Source: Lysinibacillus antri (GTDB lineage Bacteria; Bacillota; Bacilli; Bacillales_A; Planococcaceae). Taken from it: 64,000 nucleotides of DNA. The stretch lies in contig NZ_RYYR01000001.1 in NCBI RefSeq assembly GCF_003977595.1, positions 124,001 to 188,000 of the forward strand, given 5' to 3'. Position numbers and translations under genes: made by a program. Each line of letters opens with the position of its first letter. Positions within the stretch are counted from its first letter, which is position 1. Shown here piece after piece: positions 33,741-42,784 of this stretch. The notes beneath the pieces are model-generated. The model saw only the letters and a list, made by a program, of their open reading frames with translations. It did not search any database and was not told the DNA's origin.

Positions 33741-34622
33741 CTACTTTCCATCCCAATGCTCTAAAAACTTTTGCGTACGATCTCTTCCAATTTCAATTAA
33801 CTCCTGCTTCCCTTCTTGATTAATACTGAATTGAGTTGTACTATACTTTTTTACTGGGATAAAAATGATATTCTTTTCATGTTTTCTTGAAATATATCGT
33901 TGGTCGTGGGCATTTTTCATCGTTTTAAAAAGTGCATCAAACAAATCCAATCCATTTTTAATTTTATGAGGCTCCATTTCTTCCAAAGGACTACTTAATT
34001 TCAATCCAAGTATTGGACGCTCTTTATGACCATTATCAAAAATCCACAACGGAAAGTTACTTAATACCCCTCCGTCTACAAATACACAATCTCCTTTTCG
34101 GTCTTTTAAATAGATAGGTTCAAAGAAAAAAGGAATCCCACAACTCATTCTTAGTGCTTTTGCTACTGAAAATTTCCGCCAGTCAATACCATAACTTTGT
34201 AAATCATCTGGTAAAACAATCATTTTGCCATTTGATAAATCCGACGTCACCAATTTTAATGAACCTTTTGGAAGATCGTTAAACGTATAAATCCCTTTTT
34301 TGGCTAGTTTTTTATAAAACCATTTCTCTAAATTTCTCCCTTTATATAAACCTAACCGAAAATATAAATTAATCCATTTAATAATTGGCAAATTTCGTGC
34401 TGGTTTTGGAGGATCTAAAAGTGATTTTAGATCAAGTTCATCTAACATTTCTTCAATCTCTTGTGAATTGTAACCTGCAGCGATGAGACAAGCGAATATA
34501 GCTCCTGCACTTGTTCCTGCCACTCTTTTGAAGCGAAACCCTTGTTCTTCTAATACTTGAAAAGCGCCAACATATGCAAACCCTTTGATGCCACCACCAG
34601 AAAAAACGCCGTCAATTTGCAT
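33741..34622 (-). CDS. Patatin-like phospholipase
   Basis: A 293-residue lipid acyl hydrolase. The oxyanion loop FSGGGIKGFAY is at residue 8, the nucleophile serine in GTSAG at about 38, and the catalytic Asp in FVDGGVLSNFP at about 190, so the Ser-Asp dyad is intact. Relatives include YlbK-type bacterial patatins. GGGAGAGG precedes the ATG. It forms its own unit. Confidence 0.9.
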   Translation of the reverse strand: MQIDGVFSGGGIKGFAYVGAFQVLEEQGFRFKRVAGTSAGAIFACLIAAGYNSQEIEEMLDELDLKSLLDPPKPARNLPIIKWINLYFRLGLYKGRNLEKWFYKKLAKKGIYTFNDLPKGSLKLVTSDLSNGKMIVLPDDLQSYGIDWRKFSVAKALRMSCGIPFFFEPIYLKDRKGDCVFVDGGVLSNFPLWIFDNGHKERPILGLKLSSPLEEMEPHKIKNGLDLFDALFKTMKNAHDQRYISRKHEKNIIFIPVKKYSTTQFSINQEGKQELIEIGRDRTQKFLEHWDGK

Positions 34623-34774
34623 AGTTCCTCTCCCTTTTCTTCGTCTCGTAACAATTTAAGAAAAAATGGAGAAGAATAGAACTTTTCTGAAAAAAAACGC
34701 GAAAATACACAAAAAAAGCGAAAAGAGTGCCTATAACTAAACATTGTTCAAACGCCAAAAATTTTACTTTCATA

Positions 34775-34813
34775 AATAAAAAGTATTTGGCTAGTCAAAA
34801 CTAACCAAATACT
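34775..34813 (-). terminator. Terminator of the 34823-35011 gene
   Basis: AGTATTTGGTTAGT pairs with ACTAGCCAAATACT on the minus strand around TTTG, followed by TTTTTATTT. Confidence 0.85.
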
Positions 34814-34822
34814 CTTTTGTGC

Positions 34823-35011
34823 TTATTGATTTAAACGGGAAGGATTATGTTTGTTATCCGGTTTTCCTTTGTTTTCATTTTGATTTTGTCTTTTTGCATT
34901 TTGATTTTGACCAACTACATCAAAATCATCTGGACTGAGATCAAAACCATGGCCATATTCTTCACGATCTAATTTTTTACTTTTGAACTTTTTGTTTTCT
35001 TCTTTATTCAC
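34823..35011 (-). CDS. Small hydrophilic Asn/Gln-rich protein, unknown
   Basis: A 62-residue highly charged protein: Lys/Glu-rich N-terminus, the segment REEYGHGFDLSPDDFDVVG, then an Asn/Gln/Lys-rich tail ending NPSRLNQ. There is no signal or membrane helix. The GTG start is preceded by a very strong GGAGGTGAG. It has its own terminator. Size and composition recall small spore-coat or SASP-like proteins of Bacillales, but I recognise no family, so that is a guess. Confidence 0.6.
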   Translation of the reverse strand: MNKEENKKFKSKKLDREEYGHGFDLSPDDFDVVGQNQNAKRQNQNENKGKPDNKHNPSRLNQ

Positions 35012-35081
35012 AATAGCTCACCTCCATCATCCTTAATTTGCACAGACAATGTTGATGTTATGCTCGTGAAATGTGAAAACG

Positions 35082-35119
35082 AAAAAAAGACAAAATCCAC
35101 AATTGTGAATTTTGTCTTT
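35082..35119 (-). terminator. Terminator of sodA
   Basis: AAAGACAAAATTCAC and GTGGATTTTGTCTTT form a 15-bp stem (one G-T) with AATT loop on the minus strand, followed by TTTTTT. Confidence 0.88.
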
Positions 35120-35139
35120 TGAAGCGCTAATAAAATTGA

Positions 35140-35745
35140 TTATTTTGCAGCTTGGAATTTAGCTTCTACTACATCCCAGTTTACTACATTCCAGAATGCA
35201 CCGATGTAGTCTGGACGACGGTTTTGATAGTTTAAGTAGTAAGCGTGCTCCCAAACGTCTAAACCTAGTACTGGTGTTTTACCTTCCATTACAGGTGAAT
35301 CTTGGTTTGGTGTTGAAGTGATTGCGATTTCGCCACCATCTACAACTAACCAAGCCCAACCAGAACCGAAACGGCCAGTTGCTGCTTTTGCAAACTCGTC
35401 TTTGAATGCATCAAAGCTACCGAATTTTGCATCGATTGCAGACGCTAATTCACCAGTTGGAGTGTTTGATCCACCTGGAGCTAAGATTTCCCAGAATAAT
35501 GTGTGGTTCGCATGTCCACCACCGTTATTACGAACTGCTGTTTGTTTGTCAGCAGGAAGAGCGTCGATGTTTGAAATTAATTCTAGTAAATCTTTACCAG
35601 CAAATTCTGTTCCTTCAACTGCTGCATTTAAGTTTGTTACATACGTATTGTGATGTTTTGAATGATGAATTTCCATAGTTTTTGCATCGATGTGTGGTTC
35701 TAATGCATCATATGCGTAAGTTAATTGTGGTAATTCGTAAGCCAT
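35140..35745 (-). CDS. sodA: Superoxide dismutase [Mn]
   Basis: A 201-residue Mn/Fe-type dismutase that converts superoxide to peroxide and oxygen. Metal ligands are visible: His in [13 protein letters not shown], His in [12 protein letters not shown], and Asp/His in [24 protein letters not shown]-type residues ([12 protein letters not shown]) and GSGWAWLVV fit the manganese form. GAGGGAGG precedes the ATG. Location next to yqgC matches B. subtilis. Confidence 0.95.
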   Translation of the reverse strand: MAYELPQLTYAYDALEPHIDAKTMEIHHSKHHNTYVTNLNAAVEGTEFAGKDLLELISNIDALPADKQTAVRNNGGGHANHTLFWEILAPGGSNTPTGELASAIDAKFGSFDAFKDEFAKAATGRFGSGWAWLVVDGGEIAITSTPNQDSPVMEGKTPVLGLDVWEHAYYLNYQNRRPDYIGAFWNVVNWDVVEAKFQAAK

Positions 35746-35945
35746 AGTGAATTTCCTCCCTCAAATAAGTGCGTAATGTTGATTACATTTCTAGGTTATC
35801 AAACTTTGTCAAACCATTCAATAATTTACACTCCAACATTTACAATTCAGTCTTTTGGCGGAATATTTTAGTAGTCATTGAAAAAGCTTAAGACTTCACA
35901 TTCGCCCCTATCTACTTTGTTCAATTCCTTCTAAAATTAAACCGG

Positions 35946-36425
35946 TTAAATGGCGAAAAGGAAAATAATGATCATGATCGCTTGAATCGTTCCTTTTGTT
36001 ACGATTGACGTTAAAAAACCGACAAGTGATCCAACACCAGCTTTTAGCGCTTGCTTTACTTCTGCTTTTGTCACAACTAATTCCCCTATGACCGCTCCTA
36101 CAAATGGGCCAATTAAGATCCCGACAACGGGGATAAGAAATGGTCCAATCAATAAACCGATTGTACTTCCCCACATACCTGCTTTTGTACCACCAAATTT
36201 TTTCACACCAATTAAGTTTGAAAGGGTATCGGCAGCAAACAACAGTACGACAAATAATATTTCAATAGACCAGAATAACCAGCCTAATTCTGTAAAGGAA
36301 AAAAACAAACCATACACAATAAACCCTAGTAAAATAAAAAGCACGGATGGAATAATCGGATAGATTAGCCCAATAAAAGCAATGATAAAACTAGCAATAA
36401 TGATAATCCAACCTATAACTTCCAA
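35946..36425 (-). CDS. yqgC: DUF456 family membrane protein (YqgC-like)
   Basis: A 159-residue protein with about four hydrophobic helices and glycine-rich turns (GPFLIPVVGILIGPFVGAV), the pattern of DUF456. Three codons upstream a TTG directly touches AGGAG; the next TTG (36425) has a 9-base spacing and is preferred. It sits between sodA and yqgB as in B. subtilis. Function unknown. Confidence 0.8.
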   Translation of the reverse strand: MEVIGWIIIIASFIIAFIGLIYPIIPSVLFILLGFIVYGLFFSFTELGWLFWSIEILFVVLLFAADTLSNLIGVKKFGGTKAGMWGSTIGLLIGPFLIPVVGILIGPFVGAVIGELVVTKAEVKQALKAGVGSLVGFLTSIVTKGTIQAIMIIIFLFAI

Positions 36426-36593
36426 AGTTAACAACTCCTGTTTAAGTCTTACCTACATTTACGGGAAAAATCGTAAAAAGTTTCATTGGTAGGAGGAAAA
36501 CAAAAAACCCCGCTGAAATGCTCCCTCACTAATTGAAGTTTCGCTATCTCCTTTAAATGTTTTCGTGTTAAACTACATTCGAAAGGAGAATTT

Positions 36594-37103
36594 ATGATCA
36601 AACATTCACAACTTTTTATCGATAGTCTATTCCATCCGAAAAAATTAGCGGGTTATCGTCTACTTTCGATCGGGAAGACAATACAATATGTATTTCTATT
36701 AATTGCAATTATCACTCTATATTCTTTTATTCAATTTCTCACAGGTGTATCAACTACCTCTCTTAATATAGAAGGATTGTCAGAATATATTCAGGATATT
36801 CAATGGATTTTATACCCATTTGCTCTCTTATTGCTAACCGTTACTACTACTTTTCTTCTATTTATTCGGATTAGTATATATGCTTTAGTAGGAATCTTTC
36901 TATTAAAGATACTAAGCCGTCGTGGTGAATATCGTCATATGTGGCGAACTGCAGCATTAACGATTACGTGGTCAACTCTTCTAACGATTGTATTTTCACT
37001 CATTCATCTACCTGGTACACTCTCTACTCTAATAGGGATTGTCATTACTGTTTCTCTATTATTTATCGCAACGACTAAATATCCTAAAATACAAAAAAAA
37101 TAA
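36594..37103 (+). CDS. yqgB: DUF1189 family membrane protein (YqgB-like)
   Basis: A 169-residue protein beginning MIKHSQLFIDSLFHPKKLAG, a signature of the DUF1189 family, with four predicted helices (FLLIAIITLYSFIQFLTG and others). GAAAGGAG precedes the ATG. It is divergent from yqgC across 168 bases. Function unknown. Confidence 0.83.
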   Translation: MIKHSQLFIDSLFHPKKLAGYRLLSIGKTIQYVFLLIAIITLYSFIQFLTGVSTTSLNIEGLSEYIQDIQWILYPFALLLLTVTTTFLLFIRISIYALVGIFLLKILSRRGEYRHMWRTAALTITWSTLLTIVFSLIHLPGTLSTLIGIVITVSLLFIATTKYPKIQKK

Positions 37104-37154
37104 TAGGCATGAATCCCCCTTCTCTTCATATAGTGAGAGAAAGGAGGGATTTTT

Positions 37155-37490
37155 TTGAGATTTCTACTATTTACAGTTGTGTTTTTTCTTCTAGCAGCTG
37201 TTATTAAAATAGATTTAACAGAAGGTACGGTTCCATTAGCCGCATTTAATGAAGAGGAATTGCAATGTAATCAACAAATCACGATCACGTCTGTCTCTGT
37301 TGTTACTACAGCCGGTGATTCCGTTCAAAGTTTATTTGCCGCTTATCCATCAGAGGTAGATATTTCATTACCTGAGAGAATGGCTCAATTTTACGAGTTA
37401 AACCCGCATTTAAAAAAACAAGCCATGGTACCAGGGGAACTTATTAAAATTCCAATCTATGATAAAAGAGTGCAAAATTGTAAAAAGTAA
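37155..37490 (+). CDS. yqfZ: Secreted or anchored LysM-like protein (YqfZ-like)
   Basis: A 111-residue protein with an N-terminal hydrophobic segment (LLFTVVFFLLAAVI) acting as signal or anchor, followed by a LysM-like stretch (TAGDSVQSLFAAYP, then FYELNPHLKKQAMVPGELIK). Two cysteines remain outside (ELQCNQQ and RVQNCKK) and could form a disulphide. The start is a TTG after AAGGAGGG. It lies directly before ispG, as yqfZ does in B. subtilis. Confidence 0.7.
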   Translation: MRFLLFTVVFFLLAAVIKIDLTEGTVPLAAFNEEELQCNQQITITSVSVVTTAGDSVQSLFAAYPSEVDISLPERMAQFYELNPHLKKQAMVPGELIKIPIYDKRVQNCKK

Positions 37491-37594
37491 AAAATAGCGT
37501 TTCTTCCTTGTTCTTATTTACCTACACTGATAAAATAACTAAAGTGATGGTACGATTATTTCAAAACGTACCTTTATAAAAGGAGAGAATCTTC

Positions 37595-38704
37595 ATGAGT
37601 GAACTTATTCACCGTTCAAAAACACGTCCTGTGCGTGTAGGTAATTTAACGATTGGTGGTAGTAACGAACTATTTATCCAAAGTATGTGTACAACAAAAA
37701 CACATGACGTTGAAGCAACGGTAGCTGAAATCCTTCGTTTAGAAGAAGCAGGTTGTCAAATTGTACGTGTAGCTGTTCCAGATGAACGCGCTGCAAATGC
37801 AATTGCTGATATTAAAAAACGTATCCATATTCCGTTAGTTGCGGATATACATTTTGACTATAAGTTAGCTTTAAAGGCGATTGAAAATGGAATCGATAAA
37901 GTTCGTATTAATCCAGGGAATATCGGTCGTCGTGAAAAAGTGGAAGCGGTTGTAAATGCTGCGAAAGCAAAAAATATTCCAATACGAATTGGGGTAAATG
38001 CTGGATCATTAGAACGTCATATTTTAGAAAAGTACGGGTATCCAACTGCAGATGGTATGGTTGAATCTGCCCTTCATCATATTAAAATATTAGAAGACTT
38101 GGATTTCCATGATATTATCGTTTCTATGAAAGCTTCTGATGTAAACCTAGCAATTGAAGCCTATGAAAAAGCAGCCAAAGCATTTGATTATCCACTTCAT
38201 TTAGGTATTACAGAATCAGGTACATTATTTGCCGGTACTGTAAAATCTGCTGCTGGTCTAGGTGCGATTCTTTCAAAAGGAATCGGGAATACTTTACGAA
38301 TTTCTTTATCTGCTGACCCAGTAGAAGAAGTGAAAGTTGCACGAGAGCTTCTGAAATCATTTGGACTTGCTTCAAACATGGCAACATTAATCTCTTGTCC
38401 TACTTGCGGACGCATTGAAATTGATTTAATCTCGATTGCCAATGAAGTAGAAGAATATATTTCAAAACTGAATGTTCCAATTAAAGTTGCGGTTCTTGGT
38501 TGTGCGGTAAATGGACCAGGAGAAGCACGTGAAGCAGATATTGGCATTGCAGGGGCACGTGGAGAAGGATTGTTATTTATGAAGGGGAAAACAGTACGTA
38601 AAGTTCCTGAAGCAACAATGGTAGAAGAACTGAAGTTAGAAATCGATAAAATAGCAAAAGAAATGGAAGAAAAACGAGCAAAAGAAGAAAAATCTCTAAA
38701 CTAG
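37595..38704 (+). CDS. ispG: 4-hydroxy-3-methylbut-2-en-1-yl diphosphate synthase (flavodoxin)
   Basis: A 369-residue iron-sulfur enzyme of the MEP isoprenoid pathway that makes HMBPP. The N-terminal TIM barrel ([26 protein letters not shown]) is followed by a [4Fe-4S] domain with ligands in ISCPTCGR and [17 protein letters not shown] precedes the ATG. ispH, which acts next, is at 56878 in this window. Confidence 0.95.
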   Translation: MSELIHRSKTRPVRVGNLTIGGSNELFIQSMCTTKTHDVEATVAEILRLEEAGCQIVRVAVPDERAANAIADIKKRIHIPLVADIHFDYKLALKAIENGIDKVRINPGNIGRREKVEAVVNAAKAKNIPIRIGVNAGSLERHILEKYGYPTADGMVESALHHIKILEDLDFHDIIVSMKASDVNLAIEAYEKAAKAFDYPLHLGITESGTLFAGTVKSAAGLGAILSKGIGNTLRISLSADPVEEVKVARELLKSFGLASNMATLISCPTCGRIEIDLISIANEVEEYISKLNVPIKVAVLGCAVNGPGEAREADIGIAGARGEGLLFMKGKTVRKVPEATMVEELKLEIDKIAKEMEEKRAKEEKSLN

Positions 38705-38715
38705 GAGGTTTTTAT

Positions 38716-39294
38716 ATGACCTTAGAGCAAAAGCCACGGTTTGGCATTGATATTGATGGTACAGTCACAACACCCGATACGCTTATTCCACATATCAATA
38801 AACAATACAACACGAACATTCAATTAGATGATGTGGTCGAATACGATTTTTTAAGTGCTTTTCCTCACCCTGTTGATCGTCAAGAATTTTTTAAATGGTT
38901 TAAGGAAAATGAAGCTTATATGTATTCAGTTAGTCACCTTGCAAAAGATGCAAAATCTATTTTAGAGCGTTGGCAACATGAATACGAACTCTATTATATT
39001 TCAGCTCGAGATACCAATGTTCTATCCATTACACATAAATGGTTTGAAGAGCATGAAGTACCCTTTCATCATATCGAGTTAATTGGCAGTCACGATAAAT
39101 TGGAAGCTGCAAAAAAACATCGCGTAGAAGTGTTTTTTGAAGACAAACACGACAACGCGGTTATGCTAGCAGAAGAATTAAAGATTCCTGTCGTATTATT
39201 TGATACACCATACAATCGAAAAGCCATACCAAGTAATGTGATCCGCGTAAATAATTGGATCGAAGCAAATCATTGGATTAAACAAAATTTCTAA
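38716..39294 (+). CDS. yqfW: HAD-superfamily nucleotidase (YqfW-like)
   Basis: A 192-residue HAD hydrolase of the 5'(3')-deoxyribonucleotidase type. The DxD nucleophile motif is FGIDIDGTVT (residue 10), the second motif YISARDT (about 97) and the acidic third motif FFEDKHDNAVML (about 145). It follows ispG by 11 bases with AGGAGG, the same arrangement as in B. subtilis. The physiological substrate is unknown. Confidence 0.88.
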   Translation: MTLEQKPRFGIDIDGTVTTPDTLIPHINKQYNTNIQLDDVVEYDFLSAFPHPVDRQEFFKWFKENEAYMYSVSHLAKDAKSILERWQHEYELYYISARDTNVLSITHKWFEEHEVPFHHIELIGSHDKLEAAKKHRVEVFFEDKHDNAVMLAEELKIPVVLFDTPYNRKAIPSNVIRVNNWIEANHWIKQNF

Positions 39295-39330
39295 AAATTA
39301 GGCACCATGTGGTAAACATGGTGCCTTGTC
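39295..39330. terminator. Hairpin after yqfW
   Basis: A perfect 10-bp stem GGCACCATGT / ACATGGTGCC with a 5-base loop lies between the converging yqfW gene and the small ORF at 39333. The T runs are weak on both sides. Confidence 0.6.
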
Positions 39331-39332
39331 CA

Positions 39333-39461
39333 TTATATCTCCAAAATCCCCTTATTATATCTTTCCACAAATGTCTCGAATGGAATCCCATACATGTTAT
39401 AAATATCAAAATACACGAAATAAACACCTAGCTTCTCTAACACTTCATCATCAATTTTCAT
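39333..39461 (-). CDS. Small ORF, 42 residues, unknown
   Basis: A short gene starting MKIDDEVLEKLGVYFVYFDI and ending NKGILEI, with an aromatic-rich core (YFVYFDIYNMYGIPFETF). AAAGGAAG lies 8 bases before the ATG, and the amino-acid use is plausible. It is too short for most gene finders. No family recognised. Confidence 0.5.
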   Translation of the reverse strand: MKIDDEVLEKLGVYFVYFDIYNMYGIPFETFVERYNKGILEI

Positions 39462-39656
39462 CTCTACTTCCTTTCGTCTAATAGTCCTTTATCTTGTAGA
39501 AAAGGATAACACTTCAACGTTGCAGCTTGTCCTGTTACAAAAAATTCATAATAAATCATTAATAGCTTCTATTTATTAAAAAGTATTTTCGATAAGATGA
39601 ACTATGACAAGTGTCTTCCTACACGTTATTGTGAATCAAAATTGGAGGTAATCGTT

Positions 39657-40157
39657 ATGCGAAAATTTAGAGCACTTCTGTTTCCATTCGTAAGTATTCT
39701 ATTTTTAGTTGGTTGTAATAATCAATTGGGTGACTTAAAAGAAGCGGTATCTGGGATTGATTCTGCTGCACAAAAGGCTGCAACTGCCACTTCTTTAGAC
39801 GTGCATCAAATTCGCTCTATAGAAATAGATTACGAGAATGAAGTATTTACTATTAATGATTTGTTTAAAACTATTTTACGCGATGTACAATGGGATTATG
39901 AAAATTTAGAGAACATACATAATTTTACTGTAAAAGGAACTTGGAAAGATAATTTGTTTGAGCATTACCAATTTACTGATGAAGTAAAAAATCAACTTGT
40001 GAAGAATGGGAAAGTCGTCATTCATTTTCAAATAGTAGATCAGCAAATTTTAGCCGATAGTACTACTGTTCAAGTGACACTAAATAATGAATTGTTGGTC
40101 GATGAGATGGGAAAAGAAGCCCTTCATTCACTCTTTTCTTACTATATCAATCTATAA
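39657..40157 (+). CDS. Lipoprotein, unknown function
   Basis: A 166-residue protein with a signal peptide (MRKFRALLFPFVSILF) and lipobox LVGC (Cys about 20), followed by a helical stretch (LKEAVSGIDSAAQKAATA) and a beta-rich domain. GGAGG precedes the ATG at 39657; the frame is open 20 codons upstream without a start signal. It stands before the PAS-GAF-EAL gene. No named family is recognised. Confidence 0.75.
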   Translation: MRKFRALLFPFVSILFLVGCNNQLGDLKEAVSGIDSAAQKAATATSLDVHQIRSIEIDYENEVFTINDLFKTILRDVQWDYENLENIHNFTVKGTWKDNLFEHYQFTDEVKNQLVKNGKVVIHFQIVDQQILADSTTVQVTLNNELLVDEMGKEALHSLFSYYINL

Positions 40158-40285
40158 CGAAAATATTGTGAAATCTGCTTTTAGAGTTAATAGATAGAAG
40201 TAAATTTTTCAAATAGTACTGCTAAATACCTACTAATTTTGTTATAATGAATTACAAAATTATCAACTTACAGGGGGAAAAAACC

Positions 40286-42436
40286 ATGCATTTTTCAACT
40301 ATGCCCCTATCAAAGGAACAGTTATTTTCTTTTCTTTGTAGCATTAGTGAACAGTATCGTGCGGGAGTAGCCATTGTTGATGTAAATCAAACACATTATC
40401 CTATTGTTTTTATTAATCATGCTTTCACAAAATTAACTGGATATAAAAGAGAGGAAATCATTGGTGAATCGATTTCTCTTCTTAATGGTTTGAAAACAAA
40501 TGAAGATACACTTGCTGATTTTCATTATCATCTATCGAATAATATTCCTGTAGAACTAAACATAATCCATTATCGAAAAGATCGTGTAGCCTTTTGGAAT
40601 AGTATTAACAGTGAACCCATTCAAGATTATAAAGGCCAAGCTCAATTTATAGTCCTCCATTGTAAAGATGTTACAGATCTAATGTTGAACAAAATGCTAT
40701 CAAAATTAGAACATGAAGTATATACGGAACTTGAAAATGGAGAAATCAATGATATTCTGCAGTTGATTACAACTCAGGTGGAAAAATATTATATTCGAGA
40801 TATTTATTGTGCCATTCATTTTGTACAAGCAAATGGGGAACTTGAACCAATTGCGAGTGGATCGCTCCCTCTTTCTTTTATAAAATCCATTCATCATATC
40901 GATGTAGGATCTTCAACTGGCTACAATCAAAGTGCAGTTTATATAAAAGAACTCGACTCAAATAACCATCAGCAAATCGATTACGCTATAGCGTCTTGCT
41001 GGCTAAAACCAATTCTTAATAATGAAAATTGTCTACTTGGTTATTTCACGATATACATAAAAAATAAAACCGAACTAAATTTATCAGATATAGAATTTTT
41101 AAAGAAGCTTTCTCCAATTATTGCTTTGTCGATTAAATATGTCGAACAAAAGCAACAGTTAAAACGCCTTGCTTATTACGATATGAATACTGGCATCCCA
41201 AACTACAATTATTTTTACACGCATTTATTCGATTGGGAAAAAGAGCAAATTAAGGGTTCTATCTTATTAATTCAGCCTAGTGAATATTCAAATATTGTAG
41301 ATTTATTCGGAAGGAAAATTGGAGATGACTTAATCCGTCAACTGATTGATCGTTTAGAAAAAAACTACGACACGAATGAAATGATTTATGGACGTTTTAC
41401 AAATTCAACATTTATTCTTGCGATCCAATTAACCGCTGACGATTTAAATAAATTCATTTCAAATCTTCAAAATATTACAAATACACCTTTTGCAATAGCA
41501 AATCGAGAGCTCTTTATTTCATTAAAAATTGGTATTTCAAACTTCGATCACTCGATTTCTATTGATGAAAGTGTACGAAGAGCTGATATTGCCCTTACGA
41601 AGTCGAGAAATCAAAAAGGTACCTCGTTATCTTATTTTGAAGTTGAAACCGATTATCAAATTCAACGTGAGTTAGATATCGTAAATCAATTAAACTACGG
41701 ATTACAAAACGAAGAATTTACGATAAATTTACAACCAAAAGTAAATTTATCTACTGCTACTATTGAAGGATTTGAAGCACTCGCTAGATGGTACTCACCT
41801 GTTTTAGGACCTGTTTCTCCTGCTGAATTTATCCCCGTTGCAGAACAGACAGGAAAAATAAGTGCTGTTGATAATATTGTATTAAAAAAAGTATTACAAT
41901 TTCAACATGAACGAAAAAGCAAAGGTCTAAAGGTAGTTCCTATATCAGTCAACATTTCACCTGTCCACTTTTACCGGGAATCATTCGTGGACGATTTTAT
42001 TTCATATGTAAATCTTTTTGATGTGAACCCTGAACATATAAAAATTGAAGTAACCGAAAGTGTAGAATTATTTGACTATGAAAAAGCAAAAGAAATTTTA
42101 ATTGAGTTAAAAAAGTGTGGGTATGAAAGTTCGATTGATGACTTCGGCGTTGGTTTCTCTAGTTTAAGCTATTTGCAGCAACTACCATTTTCCGAAATTA
42201 AGATTGATCGTAGTTTCATTAACGGCATATCCGATACGAGTATGCATGCAGTCGTACAAACGATTGTCCAGCTTGCCACAAATTTAAATATGCATGCTGT
42301 TGCAGAAGGCATTGAAACGTTAGAACAATTTTTATTGCTACAAAAAATGGGCTGCAAAACGGGCCAAGGATACTATTTCCACAAACCTATGCCCATTAAG
42401 GAAGCGGAAAAACTATTAGATTCGATTATTATATAA
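40286..42436 (+). CDS. PAS-GAF-GGDEF(degenerate)-EAL cyclic-di-GMP phosphodiesterase
   Basis: A 716-residue protein. PAS at about 15-130 (FINHAFTKLTGYKREEIIGE), a GAF-like sensor at about 145-290, a GGDEF-fold domain at about 300-450 whose active motif is lost (FTNSTF), and an EAL domain at about 460-716. EAL residues are intact: FEALARW, VNISPVHF, EVTESV, DDFGVGFSSLSY, EIKIDRSFI and AEGIETLEQ. It should hydrolyse c-di-GMP. The ATG at 40286 follows AGGGGG. It is a paralogue of the 25964 gene, with one extra sensor domain and no membrane helices. Confidence 0.88.
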   Translation: MHFSTMPLSKEQLFSFLCSISEQYRAGVAIVDVNQTHYPIVFINHAFTKLTGYKREEIIGESISLLNGLKTNEDTLADFHYHLSNNIPVELNIIHYRKDRVAFWNSINSEPIQDYKGQAQFIVLHCKDVTDLMLNKMLSKLEHEVYTELENGEINDILQLITTQVEKYYIRDIYCAIHFVQANGELEPIASGSLPLSFIKSIHHIDVGSSTGYNQSAVYIKELDSNNHQQIDYAIASCWLKPILNNENCLLGYFTIYIKNKTELNLSDIEFLKKLSPIIALSIKYVEQKQQLKRLAYYDMNTGIPNYNYFYTHLFDWEKEQIKGSILLIQPSEYSNIVDLFGRKIGDDLIRQLIDRLEKNYDTNEMIYGRFTNSTFILAIQLTADDLNKFISNLQNITNTPFAIANRELFISLKIGISNFDHSISIDESVRRADIALTKSRNQKGTSLSYFEVETDYQIQRELDIVNQLNYGLQNEEFTINLQPKVNLSTATIEGFEALARWYSPVLGPVSPAEFIPVAEQTGKISAVDNIVLKKVLQFQHERKSKGLKVVPISVNISPVHFYRESFVDDFISYVNLFDVNPEHIKIEVTESVELFDYEKAKEILIELKKCGYESSIDDFGVGFSSLSYLQQLPFSEIKIDRSFINGISDTSMHAVVQTIVQLATNLNMHAVAEGIETLEQFLLLQKMGCKTGQGYYFHKPMPIKEAEKLLDSIII

Positions 42437-42461
42437 GAGAAAAAGCTTCCCTAAAAGTTAA

Positions 42462-42494
42462 AAATGTACATTTCAGTGAAATGTACATTTTTTG
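42462..42494 (+). terminator. Terminator of the PAS-GAF-EAL gene
   Basis: A perfect 12-bp stem AAATGTACATTT / AAATGTACATTT (self-complementary arms) with a 5-base loop, followed by TTTTTT. Confidence 0.85.
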
Positions 42495-42541
42495 TTTCTA
42501 AATTTAAATTAGGAAATAACACCAGTAAAGTTAACTAAATT

Positions 42542-42726
42542 AGGAAGACGCGACCTACCACTGTAAGCCGCGAAAAAATACATAGAGTTTAGTAGTCATT
42601 ACTATATGTGAGAGGACCTTTCACAAAGCACTAAGACAAGTCGTAAAGACATGTACAACATGGCTTTGCGGCTTGTGTGCTTAGTCCTCTCACTAGGTAA
42701 ACCTTTTTCGAAACTCGATTAGTATA
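42542..42726 (-). ncRNA. Candidate structured small RNA, copy B
   Basis: Reading minus: TATACT at 42726-42721, then exactly 27 nt, then GTGAGAGGAC (42693-42684), which pairs with GTCCTCTCAC (42617-42608). Between them AAGCAC/GTGCTT and CAAG/CTTG stems repeat those of copy A. The tip is a different sequence, AAAGCCATG / CATGTCTTT, with one mismatch but the same fold. The second hairpin is CGCGGC/GTCGCG, where a G-U replaces G-C. These are compensatory changes relative to copy A, which support selection on RNA structure. The flanks differ, so each copy is an independent insertion. Confidence 0.6.
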
Positions 42727-42784
42727 TACTAGTAAAGCGAATTTTTATCATTTTTCATTAGAAAAACTTATAGACAACGCTTTT

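Noticed and set aside
34550-34744. Minus-strand ORF upstream of the patatin gene
   Set aside because: It runs through the patatin start and ribosome site in another frame and has no start signal.
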